Part shown: positions 7,780-15,600 of the stretch, piece after piece
Numbering within the stretch: the first letter of the stretch is position 1
How the letters are laid out: each line of letters begins with the position of its first letter
Assembly: GCF_001866645.1 (NCBI RefSeq)
Contig: NZ_MLYP01000059.1
Coordinates: 1-64,000, forward strand
Origin: Streptomyces colonosanans
GTDB lineage: Bacteria; Actinomycetota; Actinomycetes; Streptomycetales; Streptomycetaceae
Direction: 5' to 3'
Length of the DNA stretch: 64,000 bases
Program-made: the position numbers and the translations under genes
The notes under the pieces: model-generated
Told to the model about the DNA's origin: nothing
The model's database searches: none
What the model saw: the letters and a program-made list of their open reading frames with translations, nothing else

Positions 7780-9207
7780 ATGACCTCGACGCAGGTCGAC
7801 CGGGATCGCGACGGCCATGGGGCCGCGCGGGCCGAGGACGGCGAGGGTTATCAGCGCGGGCTCGGTGCCCGGCAGATCCAGATGATCGCCATCGGCGGTG
7901 CCATCGGCACCGGCCTGTTCCTCGGTGCGGGCAAGGGTATTTCCAAGGCCGGTCCCAGCCTGATTCTGGCGTACGCCATCGCGGGCTGCGTGATCTTCAT
8001 GATCATGCGGGCGCTCGGCGAACTGCTCATGTACCGCCCGGTGTCCGGTTCGTTCTCGGAGTACGCGCGCGAGTTCATCGGTCCGTTCGCGGGCTTCGTG
8101 ACCGGGTGGACGTACTGGCTGTTCTGGGTGGTCACCGGCATCACCGAGGTGACGGCCGCGGCCGCCTACATGACGTACTGGTTCGACATCCCCCAGTGGG
8201 TCTCGGCCCTGATCTTCACGCTCGTGCTCTACGTCGCCAACCTGATCTCCGTGAAGCTCTTCGGTGAGCTGGAGTTCTGGTTCTCCATGGTCAAGGTCAC
8301 CGCGATCATCGGCATGATCCTGATCTGTGCGGGCATCCTGACGCTCGGCTTCTCCGACGCCGGCGACACCGCCTCCGTGAGCCACCTGTGGAACCAGGGT
8401 GGCTTCTTCCCGCACGGTGTCGGCGGCACGCTGATGACCCTGCAGATGGTCATGTTCGCCTTCCTCGCCGTCGAACTGGTCGGTGTCACCGCGGGCGAGT
8501 CCAAGGACCCCAAGAAGGTGCTGCCGAAGGCGATCAACACCGTGCCCTGGCGCATCGCCGTCTTCTACATCGGCGCGCTGATCATGATCCTCTCGGTCGT
8601 GCCGTGGACGAACTTCCACCCGGGCGTGAGTCCCTTCGTGAAGGCCTTCGAGGAGATGGGCCTGGCCGCGGGCGCGGGCATCGTCAACTTCGTGGTCCTC
8701 ACGGCCGCGCTGTCCTCCTGCAACTCCGGTATGTACTCCACCGGCCGCATGCTGCGCGACCTGGCGCTCAACAGCCAGGGCCCGAAGTTCTTCACCAAGC
8801 TGACGCGCACCGGTACCCCGCTGGTCGGCACCACGTTCTCCGCCGCGCTGATGATGGTCGGCGTCTGGATCAACTACCAGTGGCCGGGCAAGGCGTTCGA
8901 CTACGTGGTGTCCTTCGCGACCATCTCCGGCATGTGGGCCTGGATCGTCATCCTGATCTGCCAGATCCGCTACCGGGCCAAGGCGAACCGGGGACAGCTG
9001 CCGCAGAGCGAGTTCCGTGCGCCGGGAGCCCCGTACACCAGCTACTTCGCGCTGGCGTTCATCTTCATGGTGATCGTGCTGATGGGCGTCGACAAGGACG
9101 CCCGGGTCTCGCTGTACTGCGCGCCACTGTGGGGTCTGATCCTCGGTGTCTCCTACTGGGCGCTCAGGCGCCGTAACCCGCAGGCCGCGGCCTTCCGCAA
9201 GCGCTGA
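7780..9207 (+). CDS. APC-family amino acid permease
   Basis: A 475-residue transporter with about 12 hydrophobic helices, matching the amino acid transporter (AAT) subgroup of the APC superfamily (GabP/AnsP/AroP/CycA type). The helix-1 motif GAIGTGLFLGAGKGI, MRALGELLMYRPVSGSFSEYA after helix 2, and VELVGVTAGESKDPKKVLPKAI before helix 7 are diagnostic. The cytoplasmic N-terminus (MTSTQVDRDRDG) is charged and short. The ATG at 7780 has AGAAAGG upstream; the frame is open further upstream, but that part is non-homologous. Substrate cannot be read from sequence; GABA, asparagine, aromatic or small neutral amino acids are all possible. Proton symport is expected from the family. It is separated from the cysteine genes by 147 bp. 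Confidence 0.9.
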   Translation: MTSTQVDRDRDGHGAARAEDGEGYQRGLGARQIQMIAIGGAIGTGLFLGAGKGISKAGPSLILAYAIAGCVIFMIMRALGELLMYRPVSGSFSEYAREFIGPFAGFVTGWTYWLFWVVTGITEVTAAAAYMTYWFDIPQWVSALIFTLVLYVANLISVKLFGELEFWFSMVKVTAIIGMILICAGILTLGFSDAGDTASVSHLWNQGGFFPHGVGGTLMTLQMVMFAFLAVELVGVTAGESKDPKKVLPKAINTVPWRIAVFYIGALIMILSVVPWTNFHPGVSPFVKAFEEMGLAAGAGIVNFVVLTAALSSCNSGMYSTGRMLRDLALNSQGPKFFTKLTRTGTPLVGTTFSAALMMVGVWINYQWPGKAFDYVVSFATISGMWAWIVILICQIRYRAKANRGQLPQSEFRAPGAPYTSYFALAFIFMVIVLMGVDKDARVSLYCAPLWGLILGVSYWALRRRNPQAAAFRKR

Positions 9208-9354
9208 CGCCGCCCCCCGGGACACCTCTCCGGGACGTCCGGCGGCCGGGAGCACTCGTGGCGCCCCGGCCGCCGCCGCTCAGGTCGTCCAGCATGTGGG
9301 CCGCTTCGTACCGACCCTCGGTACGGGGCGGCCCCTCTGCTTATCCTGGCCACC

Positions 9355-9777
9355 ATGCTGACCCTCACCCAGGCCCTCTACGACCAGATCGTCGCCCACG
9401 CGCGCGAGGACCACCCCGACGAGGCGTGCGGCGTGGTCGCCGGCCCCGTGGGCTCCGGCCGCCCCGAGCGCTTCATCCCGATGCTCAACGCGGCCCGTTC
9501 ACCCACCTTCTACGAGTTCGACTCGCAGGATCTGCTCAAGCTCTACCGCGAGATGGACGACCGCGACGAGGAGCCGCTGATCATCTACCACTCCCACACC
9601 GCGACCGAGGCGTACCCGTCCCGCACCGACATCGGCTACGCCAACGAGCCCGGCGCCCACTACGTGCTGGTCTCCACGGCCGATGCCGACGGCCTCGGCG
9701 AGTTCCAGTTCCGCTCCTTCCGGATCCTCGACGGCGAGGTCACCGAGGAGGAGGTCAAGGTCGTGGACGCCTACTGA
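9355..9777 (+). CDS. mec: Mec-type JAMM metalloprotease (CysO-cysteine hydrolase)
   Basis: A 140-residue M67/JAB1-MPN metallopeptidase. The JAMM zinc site is intact: His79-x-His81, seven residues, Ser89-x-x-Asp92 in YHSHTATEAYPSRTD, with an upstream Glu in DEACGVVAG. In Mycobacterium tuberculosis the homologue Mec releases cysteine from the CysO-cysteine adduct made by CysM. The same three genes follow in order here. TATCCT at 9342-9347, 7 nt before the ATG, and the absence of a Shine-Dalgarno suggest leaderless expression. It may also trim the C-terminus of CysO, which here extends beyond Gly-Gly. Confidence 0.9.
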   Translation: MLTLTQALYDQIVAHAREDHPDEACGVVAGPVGSGRPERFIPMLNAARSPTFYEFDSQDLLKLYREMDDRDEEPLIIYHSHTATEAYPSRTDIGYANEPGAHYVLVSTADADGLGEFQFRSFRILDGEVTEEEVKVVDAY

Positions 9778-9877
9778 GCAGGCCCTACCGAGCTCCTTGA
9801 CCACAGTGCGAGCAGAGGCCAGCCAGTATGTGAGATCACATTCCAGGACCCGGACCGGGAATCGTTACGATGAGCGC

Positions 9878-9973
9878 ATGGTTCTCAATGACGTGAGCGA
9901 CAAGACGCCGGGCGCACTGCTCGTGGCGCGGCTGCACGTCGACCTGTGCAGGCTCGCCAGCGCCATCTGTTGA
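9878..9973 (+). CDS. Short leader ORF with terminal Cys codons
   Basis: A 31-codon ORF between mec and cysO. Its product ends in ARLHVDLCRLASAIC, with one Cys codon eight codons before the end and another as the last sense codon. This pattern (R/L-HVDL-x-R then Ser/Ala and a final Cys) matches the small actinobacterial 'putative leader peptides' found upstream of sulfur and cysteine genes. It stops 122 bp before cysO. The likely role is cysteine-responsive attenuation, where ribosome stalling at Cys codons affects the downstream mRNA. The peptide itself probably has no function. Annotation programs usually miss it because of its size. Confidence 0.7.
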   Translation: MVLNDVSDKTPGALLVARLHVDLCRLASAIC

Positions 9974-9982
9974 CGCTGCCTC

Positions 9983-10020
9983 TGCCGCGTCCCTGCCGCC
10001 TACGGCCGTGAGCCGCGGCA
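9983..10020 (+). promoter_or_regulatory. Hairpin between Cys leader ORF and cysO
   Basis: TGCCGCG (9983-9989) pairs with CGCGGCA (10014-10020), and a nested GCCG/CGGC pair lies inside. It starts 10 nt after the leader stop and is a candidate switch element for attenuation of cysO-cysM. It is not followed by a T-run. Confidence 0.35.
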
Positions 10021-10095
10021 TCCCCCGCGTACGACCACGCTCCCGCGCCGCCGCGCGCGCTCCGACCCGACACCTTCCGACAGGAGTCCGCAACC

Positions 10096-10374
10096 ATGGC
10101 CATCGAGGTCCGCATCCCCACCATCCTCCGCACCTACACCGACGGTCAGAAGGCCGTCGAGGGCAGTGGGGAGACCCTCGCCGAGCTGTTCGCCGATCTC
10201 GAGACGCGCCACACGGGCATCCAGGCCCGGATCGTGGACGGCGGCGAACTGCGCCGCTTCGTCAACGTCTACCTGAACGACGAGGACGTCCGCTTCCTGG
10301 ACGGCATCAAAACCAAGGTCGCCGACGGCGACAACGTGACGATCCTGCCGGCTGTCGCCGGCGGCATGGCCTGA
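10096..10374 (+). CDS. cysO: Ubiquitin-like sulfur carrier CysO (MoaD/ThiS family)
   Basis: A 92-residue beta-grasp sulfur carrier starting MAIEVRIPTILRTYTDGQKA. The C-terminus reads ILPAVAGGMA. CysO carries a C-terminal thiocarboxylate that attacks O-phosphoserine bound to CysM. The M. tuberculosis protein, as I recall it, ends exactly at Gly-Gly. Here two extra residues (Met-Ala) follow, so the Gly-Gly must be exposed by proteolysis before activation, and the adjacent JAMM protease Mec is the obvious candidate. CAGGAG lies about 10 nt upstream of the ATG. cysM follows after 16 bp. Confidence 0.9.
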   Translation: MAIEVRIPTILRTYTDGQKAVEGSGETLAELFADLETRHTGIQARIVDGGELRRFVNVYLNDEDVRFLDGIKTKVADGDNVTILPAVAGGMA

Positions 10375-10390
10375 CGGTCGCTGATCACCG

Positions 10391-11341
10391 ATGCGTTACG
10401 ACTCCCCGCTGGCTGCGGTGGGCAACACCCCTCTGGTGTGCCTGCCGCGGCTCTCGCCGTCCGCCGACGTCCGGATATGGGCCAAGCTGGAGGACCGCAA
10501 TCCGACCGGCTCGGTCAAGGACCGTCCCGCGCTGCACATGATCGAGCACGCCGAGAAGGACGGCCGTCTGACCCCGGGCTGCACCATCCTGGAGCCGACC
10601 TCGGGCAACACGGGCATCTCCCTGGCCATGGCGGCGAAGCTCAAGGGCTACCGCATGGTCTGCGTGATGCCGGAGAACACCTCGCAGGAGCGCCGGGACC
10701 TGCTGGCGATGTGGGGCGCCGAGATCATCTCCAGCCCGGCCGCGGGCGGCTCCAACACCGCCGTGCGCGTCGCCAAGGAGCTGGCCGCCGAGCATCCCGA
10801 CTGGGTGATGCTCTACCAGTACGGCAACCCGGACAACGCGGGCGCGCACTACGCGACGACCGGGCCCGAGATCCTCGCCGACCTCCCCTCCATCACGCAC
10901 TTCGTGGCGGGCCTCGGCACCACCGGCACCCTCATGGGCGTCGGCCGCTATCTGCGCGAGCACAAGCCGGACGTGAAGATCGTCGCGGCCGAGCCGCGCT
11001 ACGACGACCTGGTGTACGGGCTCAGGAACCTCGACGAGGGCTTCGTACCGGAGCTGTACGACGCCTCGGTTCTCACCACCCGCTTCTCGGTCGGCTCGGC
11101 GGACGCGGTGACCCGCACCCGTGAACTCCTCCAGCAGGAGGGCATCTTCGCCGGAGTCTCCACCGGCGCCGCCCTGCACGCGGCGATCGGCGTCGGCCGC
11201 AAGGCGGTCAAGGCGGGCGAGAGCGCGGACATCGTGTTCATCGTCGCCGACGGCGGCTGGAAGTACCTCTCGACGGGCGTCTACACGGCGGCCACGACCG
11301 AAGAGGCCATCGAGACGCTGCAGGGTCAGTTGTGGGCATAG
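10391..11341 (+). CDS. cysM: Cysteine synthase CysM (CysO-dependent)
   Basis: A 316-residue PLP enzyme of the cysteine synthase / beta-synthase fold. The cofactor lysine is Lys43 in NPTGSVKDRPA; the substrate loop EPTSGNTG and the phosphate-binding GLGTTGTLMG follow. In actinobacteria, the CysM encoded with cysO and mec uses O-phosphoserine and the CysO thiocarboxylate rather than O-acetylserine and sulfide. The C-terminus (EETLQGQLWA-like) is close to the active-site-closing tail of that group. The operon mec-leader-cysO-cysM is compact and ends in a strong terminator. This route is associated with oxidative stress because thiocarboxylate resists oxidation. Confidence 0.93.
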   Translation: MRYDSPLAAVGNTPLVCLPRLSPSADVRIWAKLEDRNPTGSVKDRPALHMIEHAEKDGRLTPGCTILEPTSGNTGISLAMAAKLKGYRMVCVMPENTSQERRDLLAMWGAEIISSPAAGGSNTAVRVAKELAAEHPDWVMLYQYGNPDNAGAHYATTGPEILADLPSITHFVAGLGTTGTLMGVGRYLREHKPDVKIVAAEPRYDDLVYGLRNLDEGFVPELYDASVLTTRFSVGSADAVTRTRELLQQEGIFAGVSTGAALHAAIGVGRKAVKAGESADIVFIVADGGWKYLSTGVYTAATTEEAIETLQGQLWA

Positions 11342-11354
11342 GGATTTCCCTCCA

Positions 11355-11390
11355 GGGGGCCCGGGGGAAACGCCCCCGGGTCCCGCCTTT
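11355..11390 (+). terminator. Rho-independent terminator of cysO-cysM
   Basis: A 12-bp GC stem (GGGGCCCGGGGG against CCCCCGGGTCCC, one G-T pair) closes a short loop 13 bp after the cysM stop and is followed by GCCTTTT. Confidence 0.8.
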
Positions 11391-11744
11391 TCATCGGCAG
11401 GCCAATCGCCGCACAAGGAGCTGCCAAGCCGCCCTCGAACTTCAACGCCGCCTCCGGCTACGGGGATTCATTCGCAGTGCACCGTCGTTCATGCCGGTGG
11501 TGAGGCGAATCCGGTGGGTGCGGCGCGGAGCGGCGCCGGATCGTTCCGGCAAGGCTGGATTCAGCTGCCGACGACCAGCTGACGTACTCCCGCGACAAGG
11601 GCCCCGGCCGTGCACACGGCCGGGGCCCTTGTCGCGGCCGCAGGGGGATCCTGATACCGAGGAGAAACGTCACACCGGCACAGAGACGAGGACACCCACT
11701 AGAACACGGGTACCGGGACAAGGGCACAGGAAGGCGGCCTGCCC
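11391..11744. other. Intergenic region with second hairpin, upstream of lipoprotein
   Basis: The stretch 11391-11590 has no supported gene; short open fragments exist but show no recognisable family. The rest holds the perfect hairpin at 11592-11635 and the leader of the lipoprotein gene at 11745. Confidence 0.45.
11592..11635. terminator. Perfect 21-bp inverted repeat, probable terminator
   Basis: GCGACAAGGGCCCCGGCCGTG (11592-11612) is exactly mirrored at 11615-11635 around two bases. There is no T-run on either side, but a stem this strong commonly ends transcripts in Streptomyces. Confidence 0.55.
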
Positions 11745-12203
11745 ATGCGCCGTACGACATTTCACCAGGTCACCGTCGCCATGGCGGCACTCCTCCTCGC
11801 CGGCTGCGGAACGCAGAGCGACGGCGGGGCACCCGACGGTGACATGGTGTCGCCGTCGCCGTCCCCCACGGCGACCGCAACGGGATGCACCTCCGAGGCC
11901 CGGCTCACCGCGGCCGACGACGGCCGCACCATATGCCTGACGACGGGCGGGCAGATCCGGCTGACACTGCACGGCACCACGGACCGGCCCTGGGCCCCCG
12001 TCACCGCCACGGGCAGCGCGCTCAAGGCCGCCAACGCCGGAATCGCCGTCCGGCCGGGCGACGCCGTCGCCGCCTTCGACGCGGTCGCGCCCGGCACGGC
12101 ACAGCTCAGCTCGACCCGCCCCCTGTGCGCCAGGCGACCGGGCCAGAACTCCTGCCTGGCCCTTCAGAACTGGACGGTCACAGTGACGGTGAGGAAGCCA
12201 TGA
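11745..12203 (+). CDS. Small secreted lipoprotein, unknown function
   Basis: A 152-residue protein with a lipoprotein signal: MRRTTFHQVTVAMAALLLAGC, the lipobox LLAGC placing the lipidated Cys at about residue 21. After a Ser/Pro/Thr-rich linker comes a compact beta-rich domain (CLTTGGQIRLTLHGT, AGIAVRPGDAVAAFDAVAPGTAQLSSTRPLC) with paired cysteines that could form disulfides. Such domains resemble small secreted inhibitors or sensors in Streptomyces, but I cannot name the family. It ends 6 bp from the convergent PemK gene. Confidence 0.75.
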   Translation: MRRTTFHQVTVAMAALLLAGCGTQSDGGAPDGDMVSPSPSPTATATGCTSEARLTAADDGRTICLTTGGQIRLTLHGTTDRPWAPVTATGSALKAANAGIAVRPGDAVAAFDAVAPGTAQLSSTRPLCARRPGQNSCLALQNWTVTVTVRKP

Positions 12204-12209
12204 GGACAC

Positions 12210-12650
12210 TCACCCTGCCAGGTACCGCACCTGGTCCCACAGGACGGGATCCACCACCCCCACCCGCCGCCGGAAGTCCCACAACGGCACGTCCCGCAGT
12301 TCGTCCGTCTCCAGGAAGCTGGGCCGCCCGTGGGCGTCGGCCACCGTCCCCGGCGGCAGCGGGATCACACCCGCCCGCTCGTCGTGGTACCTGCTGGTGA
12401 TCTGCGCGACCGTCGCACGGTCCCCGCGCACCGCCAGCACCAGACACGGCCGCTCCCCGCCACCCTCCCGGTTCTCGTGCGGCATGCTTGCCCACCAGAT
12501 CTCGGCCGGCCGGGGATGCATCCGGGGACGCCCCCGCCCGCGCGTGGCCGCGCGGCGTCGGCTCTGCCCGCGCCCCCAGCCGTCCACCAGCGTCGCGACC
12601 AGTGCGAGCAGCACCACCGCCGCCAGCGCCAGCCACCACGACGTGTCCAT
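12210..12650 (-). CDS. Membrane-anchored PemK/MazF family protein
   Basis: A 146-residue protein from the ATG at 12650. An N-terminal transmembrane helix (SWWLALAAVVLLALVATLVD) and a basic linker precede a PemK/MazF-like domain: the PAEIWWASMPHE start, ERPCLVLAVRG strand pair, TVAQITSRYHDE and the closing WDQVRYLAG. Classical MazF enzymes are soluble sequence-specific endoribonucleases paired with an antitoxin. No antitoxin gene is visible on either side, and the N-terminal anchor is unusual. It may therefore be a domesticated, non-toxic relative of housekeeping function. The longer upstream reading frame is not homologous. Confidence 0.75.
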   Translation of the reverse strand: MDTSWWLALAAVVLLALVATLVDGWGRGQSRRRAATRGRGRPRMHPRPAEIWWASMPHENREGGGERPCLVLAVRGDRATVAQITSRYHDERAGVIPLPPGTVADAHGRPSFLETDELRDVPLWDFRRRVGVVDPVLWDQVRYLAG

Positions 12651-12881
12651 ACGGATGACGGTACCGGCGCGTACGCCCCACCGCCCGCGCTGTCGCAACT
12701 CCCGTGCGCCGCCCCGCGCGCCGCCGCTCCAGCCAAACCGGTGACACCACAGGTGAGTTCCCCCACAACGGCCCCTGCCGAGGGAGCGACCCACCCTTTC
12801 GCCCCTTACGCTCGACGGATCGTACGACCCCCGTCACCGTCCATGCCTTCTGCATTTCTGCCACGCGGAGGTTCCAGCTCT

Positions 12882-13634
12882 ATGAAGCTCACCGTCGTCG
12901 GCTGCTCGGGGTCGTTCCCGTCCGCGGAGTCGGCCTGCTCGAGCTATCTCGTCGAGGCCGACGGCTTCCGGCTGCTTCTCGACATGGGCAACGGCGCCCT
13001 GGGCGAGCTGCAGCGCCACTGCGGTCTCTACGACCTCGACGCGATCTTCCTCAGCCATCTGCACGCCGACCACTGCATCGACATGCTCGCCTACTTCGTC
13101 GCGCGCTACTACCGCTACGACGGCGGCCGCTGCGCCCCGATCCCGGTCTACGGCCCCGAGGGCACCGAGCAGCGCCTGACCACGGCCTACGCCGACACGC
13201 CGTCCGCCTCCTCGATGAGCGAGGTCTTCGATTTCCACACGGTGAAGCCGGGCATGTCCGAGATCGGCCCCTTCACCGTCCACACGGAGCTCCTCCGCCA
13301 TCCCGTGGAGGCGTACGGCATCCGGATCGAGCACGGCGGCAGGTCGCTCACGTACTCCGGCGACACGGGCGTGACCGAGGCCCTGGACGAACTCGCCCGC
13401 GACACGGACCTGTTCCTGTGCGAGGCCGCGTTCACCCACGGCAAGGAGAACATCCCGGACCTCCACCTCAACGGCCGCGAGGCCGGCGAGACCGCGGCCC
13501 GCGCCGGAGCCCGCCGCCTGGTCCTCACCCACATTCCGCCGTGGACGGACCCCCAGGTCAACCTGGCGGACGCCCGCGCGGTGTACCAGGGGCCGGTGGA
13601 ACTGGCCGCGCCGGGGATGACGTACGAGATCTGA
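12882..13634 (+). CDS. MBL-fold metallo-hydrolase (RNase Z-like)
   Basis: A 250-residue metallo-beta-lactamase-fold hydrolase. The two-zinc motif HLHADH starts at His59; further ligands are His in LLRHPVEAYGIRI, Asp in TYSGDTG and the His of LTHIPPW. The arrangement is that of the RNase Z / cyclic-phosphodiesterase branch, and the SGDTG and C-terminal HIPP blocks fit phosphodiesterase-type members. It lacks the exosite arm of true tRNase Z. The ATG at 12882 has GGAGG 10 nt upstream. Substrate is unknown. It ends against a bidirectional terminator shared with nagE2. Confidence 0.88.
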   Translation: MKLTVVGCSGSFPSAESACSSYLVEADGFRLLLDMGNGALGELQRHCGLYDLDAIFLSHLHADHCIDMLAYFVARYYRYDGGRCAPIPVYGPEGTEQRLTTAYADTPSASSMSEVFDFHTVKPGMSEIGPFTVHTELLRHPVEAYGIRIEHGGRSLTYSGDTGVTEALDELARDTDLFLCEAAFTHGKENIPDLHLNGREAGETAARAGARRLVLTHIPPWTDPQVNLADARAVYQGPVELAAPGMTYEI

Positions 13635-13644
13635 CCCCGGCATG

Positions 13645-13687
13645 CGCGAGGGCCCCGGAATCGTGATCGGGTTCCGGGGCCCTCGCG
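13645..13687. terminator. Bidirectional terminator between MBL gene and nagE2
   Basis: CGCGAGGGCCCCGGAA (13645-13660) is perfectly complementary to 13672-13687, giving a 16-bp stem with an 11-nt loop between two convergent genes. Confidence 0.8.
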
Positions 13688-13702
13688 TACGTCAGGGTGC
13701 GC

Positions 13703-14953
13703 TCACGCCTTGGTGAGCTCCTCGACCTCCTCCTCGGGCTCGCGGCCCGGGGTGGGGAGGTTGAACTTGGTGATCGCGAAGCGGAAGGTCACGTAGTAGA
13801 TGGCCGCGAAGACCAGTCCTATGGGGATGATCAGCCAGGGTTTCGTCGCCAGGTGCCAGTTGAGTGCGTAGTCGATGAAGCCGGCGGAGAAGTTGAAGCC
13901 GGCGTGGACACCCAGGGCCCACGTGATCGCCATCGACGCGGCGGTGAGCACGGCGTGCAGCACGTACAGGACCGGCGCGATGAACATGAAGGAGAACTCG
14001 ATCGGCTCGGTGACACCGGTGACGAACGAGGTCAGCGCGAGGGACACCATCATGCCGAGCACGACCTTGCGGCGCTCGGGGCGGGCGCAGTGCGCGATGG
14101 CGAGCGCGGCGGCAGGCAGGCCGAACATCATGATCGGGAAGAAGCCGGACTGGAACAGACCGGCGGACGGGTCACCGGCCAGGAAGCGGGTGATGTCGCC
14201 GTGCACGACCTTGCCGTCCGAGTTCGTGAAGTCACCGAGCTGGAACCACGCCACGGTGTTCACGAACTGGTGCATGCCGATCGGGATGAGGCCGCGGTTG
14301 ACGAGACCGAAGAGGGCCGCGCCGCCGGCGCCGAGACCGGTCATCCACTCACCGAAGTTGGTGATGCCGTTGCCGATCGGCTCCCAGACCAGGGTGAAGA
14401 AGACACCCACCAGGGTGCCGACGAAGGCCATCAGGATGGGCACCAGGCGGCGGCCGTTGAAGAAGCCGAGCCAGTCGACCAGCTTGGTGCGGTGGAAGCG
14501 CTGCCACATCACGGCCGCCAGCAGACCCATGATGATGCCGCCCAGGACACCGGGGTCGTTGTACGTCGCCTCGACGATCTTGCCCTTTTCGATGTGCTGT
14601 TCGACCAGCGGGAACGCCTGGAGCACCTTGCTGTAGACGAGGAAGCCGACCAGCGCGGCGAGGGCGGTGGAGCCGTCCGACTTCTTGGCGAAGCCGATGG
14701 CGACACCGATGCAGAAGAGCATCGGCAGGCTGCCGGTGATGGCACCGCCCGCGGCGTTGAACACGGCGGCGACCTTGTCCCAGCCGAGACCGTCCTTGCC
14801 GAAGATGTCATCCTGGCCGAGCCGGACCATGATGCCCGCAGCCGGCAGCACGGCAATCGGGAGCTGCAGGCTGCGGCCGACCTTCTGCAGGCCCTGGAAC
14901 AGGCCGGATCCCCGCTTCTTTGCGGGGGCCGCCGTCGCGGTGGCGGTGCTCAT
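13703..14953 (-). CDS. nagE2: PTS permease EIIC for N-acetylglucosamine
   Basis: A 416-residue EIIC transporter of the glucose/GlcNAc PTS family. It shows the EIIC hallmarks AVLPAAGIMVRLG near the N-terminus, DGSTALAALVGFLVY, NRGLIPIGMHQFVN and the GVTEPIEFSFMFIAP signature with the substrate-binding Glu. There are about ten hydrophobic segments and a Glu-rich cytoplasmic tail; no EIIB or EIIA domain is attached. With NagF (the separate EIIB) divergently encoded and dre-like operators between, it matches NagE2 of S. coelicolor, the GlcNAc importer. GGAGG precedes the ATG. Uptake of GlcNAc feeds the DasR nutrient-antibiotic signalling route. Confidence 0.9.
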   Translation of the reverse strand: MSTATATAAPAKKRGSGLFQGLQKVGRSLQLPIAVLPAAGIMVRLGQDDIFGKDGLGWDKVAAVFNAAGGAITGSLPMLFCIGVAIGFAKKSDGSTALAALVGFLVYSKVLQAFPLVEQHIEKGKIVEATYNDPGVLGGIIMGLLAAVMWQRFHRTKLVDWLGFFNGRRLVPILMAFVGTLVGVFFTLVWEPIGNGITNFGEWMTGLGAGGAALFGLVNRGLIPIGMHQFVNTVAWFQLGDFTNSDGKVVHGDITRFLAGDPSAGLFQSGFFPIMMFGLPAAALAIAHCARPERRKVVLGMMVSLALTSFVTGVTEPIEFSFMFIAPVLYVLHAVLTAASMAITWALGVHAGFNFSAGFIDYALNWHLATKPWLIIPIGLVFAAIYYVTFRFAITKFNLPTPGREPEEEVEELTKA

Positions 14954-15016
14954 ACTTCCTCCATGTGCGGGATGCCGCCGGGGGTGGAACGAGGGGATGG
15001 GGGTGGGCGGCACCCG

Positions 15017-15032
15017 TGTGGTCTACACCACT
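15017..15032. promoter_or_regulatory. dre-like DasR operator 1 (nagE2 side)
   Basis: TGTGGTCTACACCACT matches the dre consensus ACTGGTCTAGACCACT at 13 of 16 positions. It lies 64 bp upstream of the nagE2 start. Confidence 0.75.
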
Positions 15033-15033
15033 C

Positions 15034-15049
15034 AGTGGTGTAGACCTGT
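15034..15049. promoter_or_regulatory. dre-like DasR operator 2 (nagE2 side)
   Basis: AGTGGTGTAGACCTGT matches the dre consensus at 14 of 16 positions (allowing C/G at the second and fifteenth). It follows operator 1 after a single base, giving a tandem arrangement. Confidence 0.75.
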
Positions 15050-15194
15050 TGTAGCACGGTAAGCGCGAGATATGGAACCTGTGCTTCCTGTGGCCTCGGA
15101 CATAGTTCCCGGTCCTGGACATATAGGGACCAGTGTCGCAGGCTCATGAGCCGTCGGTCCGGCGGTCCGAACCGGGTTTGGCGGCCGCTCCTCC

Positions 15195-15210
15195 GCTGGT
15201 GTAGACCAGT
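15195..15210. promoter_or_regulatory. dre-like DasR operator 3 (nagF side)
   Basis: GCTGGTGTAGACCAGT matches the dre consensus at 14 of 16 positions and is 118 bp upstream of nagF. DasR, a GntR-family repressor, is released by GlcN-6-P in S. coelicolor. Confidence 0.75.
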
Positions 15211-15327
15211 CGGCGGACGGTCGCTCCGTCGTGGACGCCGCCCTTCGGTACCGACGACATGGCCGCTCGCGCAGCGGGACCAACTGTGGGTTACTGCGAC
15301 AAAGCGGATCGGATCAGGGAGAAAGAC

Positions 15328-15561
15328 ATGGCCAGCAAGGCTGAGAAGATCGTTGCCGGGCTCGGCGGCATCGACAACATCGACGAGATCGAGGGCTGCA
15401 TCACCCGACTCCGCACCGAGGTCCACGACGCCTCGCTGGTCAACGAGGCCGCCCTGAAGGCCGCGGGTGCCCACGGCGTCGTCAAGATGGGCACCGCCAT
15501 CCAGGTCGTCATCGGCACGGACGCCGATCCGATCGCGGCGGAGATCGAAGACATGATGTGA
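15328..15561 (+). CDS. nagF: PTS EIIB component for N-acetylglucosamine
   Basis: A 77-residue free-standing EIIB domain starting MASKAEKIVAGLGGIDNI. The phosphorylated cysteine is Cys24 in the canonical EGCITRLR motif; KAAGAHGVVKMGTAIQVVIG completes the fold. It receives phosphate from the EIIA (Crr), encoded elsewhere, and passes it to GlcNAc during import by NagE2. The sequence closely matches what I recall for S. coelicolor NagF. In that genome a second EIIC gene (nagE1) lies between nagF and nagE2. Here only one EIIC gene is present in the cluster. A hairpin terminator follows. Confidence 0.92.
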   Translation: MASKAEKIVAGLGGIDNIDEIEGCITRLRTEVHDASLVNEAALKAAGAHGVVKMGTAIQVVIGTDADPIAAEIEDMM

Positions 15562-15600
15562 GGCGCAGCGGACCCCGACCGGGTCCGCGCGCCCGCAGAG

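Noticed and set aside
7600..9255. 551-codon minus-strand frame opposite the amino acid permease
   Set aside because: Asp/Gly/His-rich antisense artefact; the permease is unambiguous.
11391..11590. Possible small gene between the cysM terminator and the second hairpin
   Set aside because: Only broken short frames without ribosome site or recognisable family.
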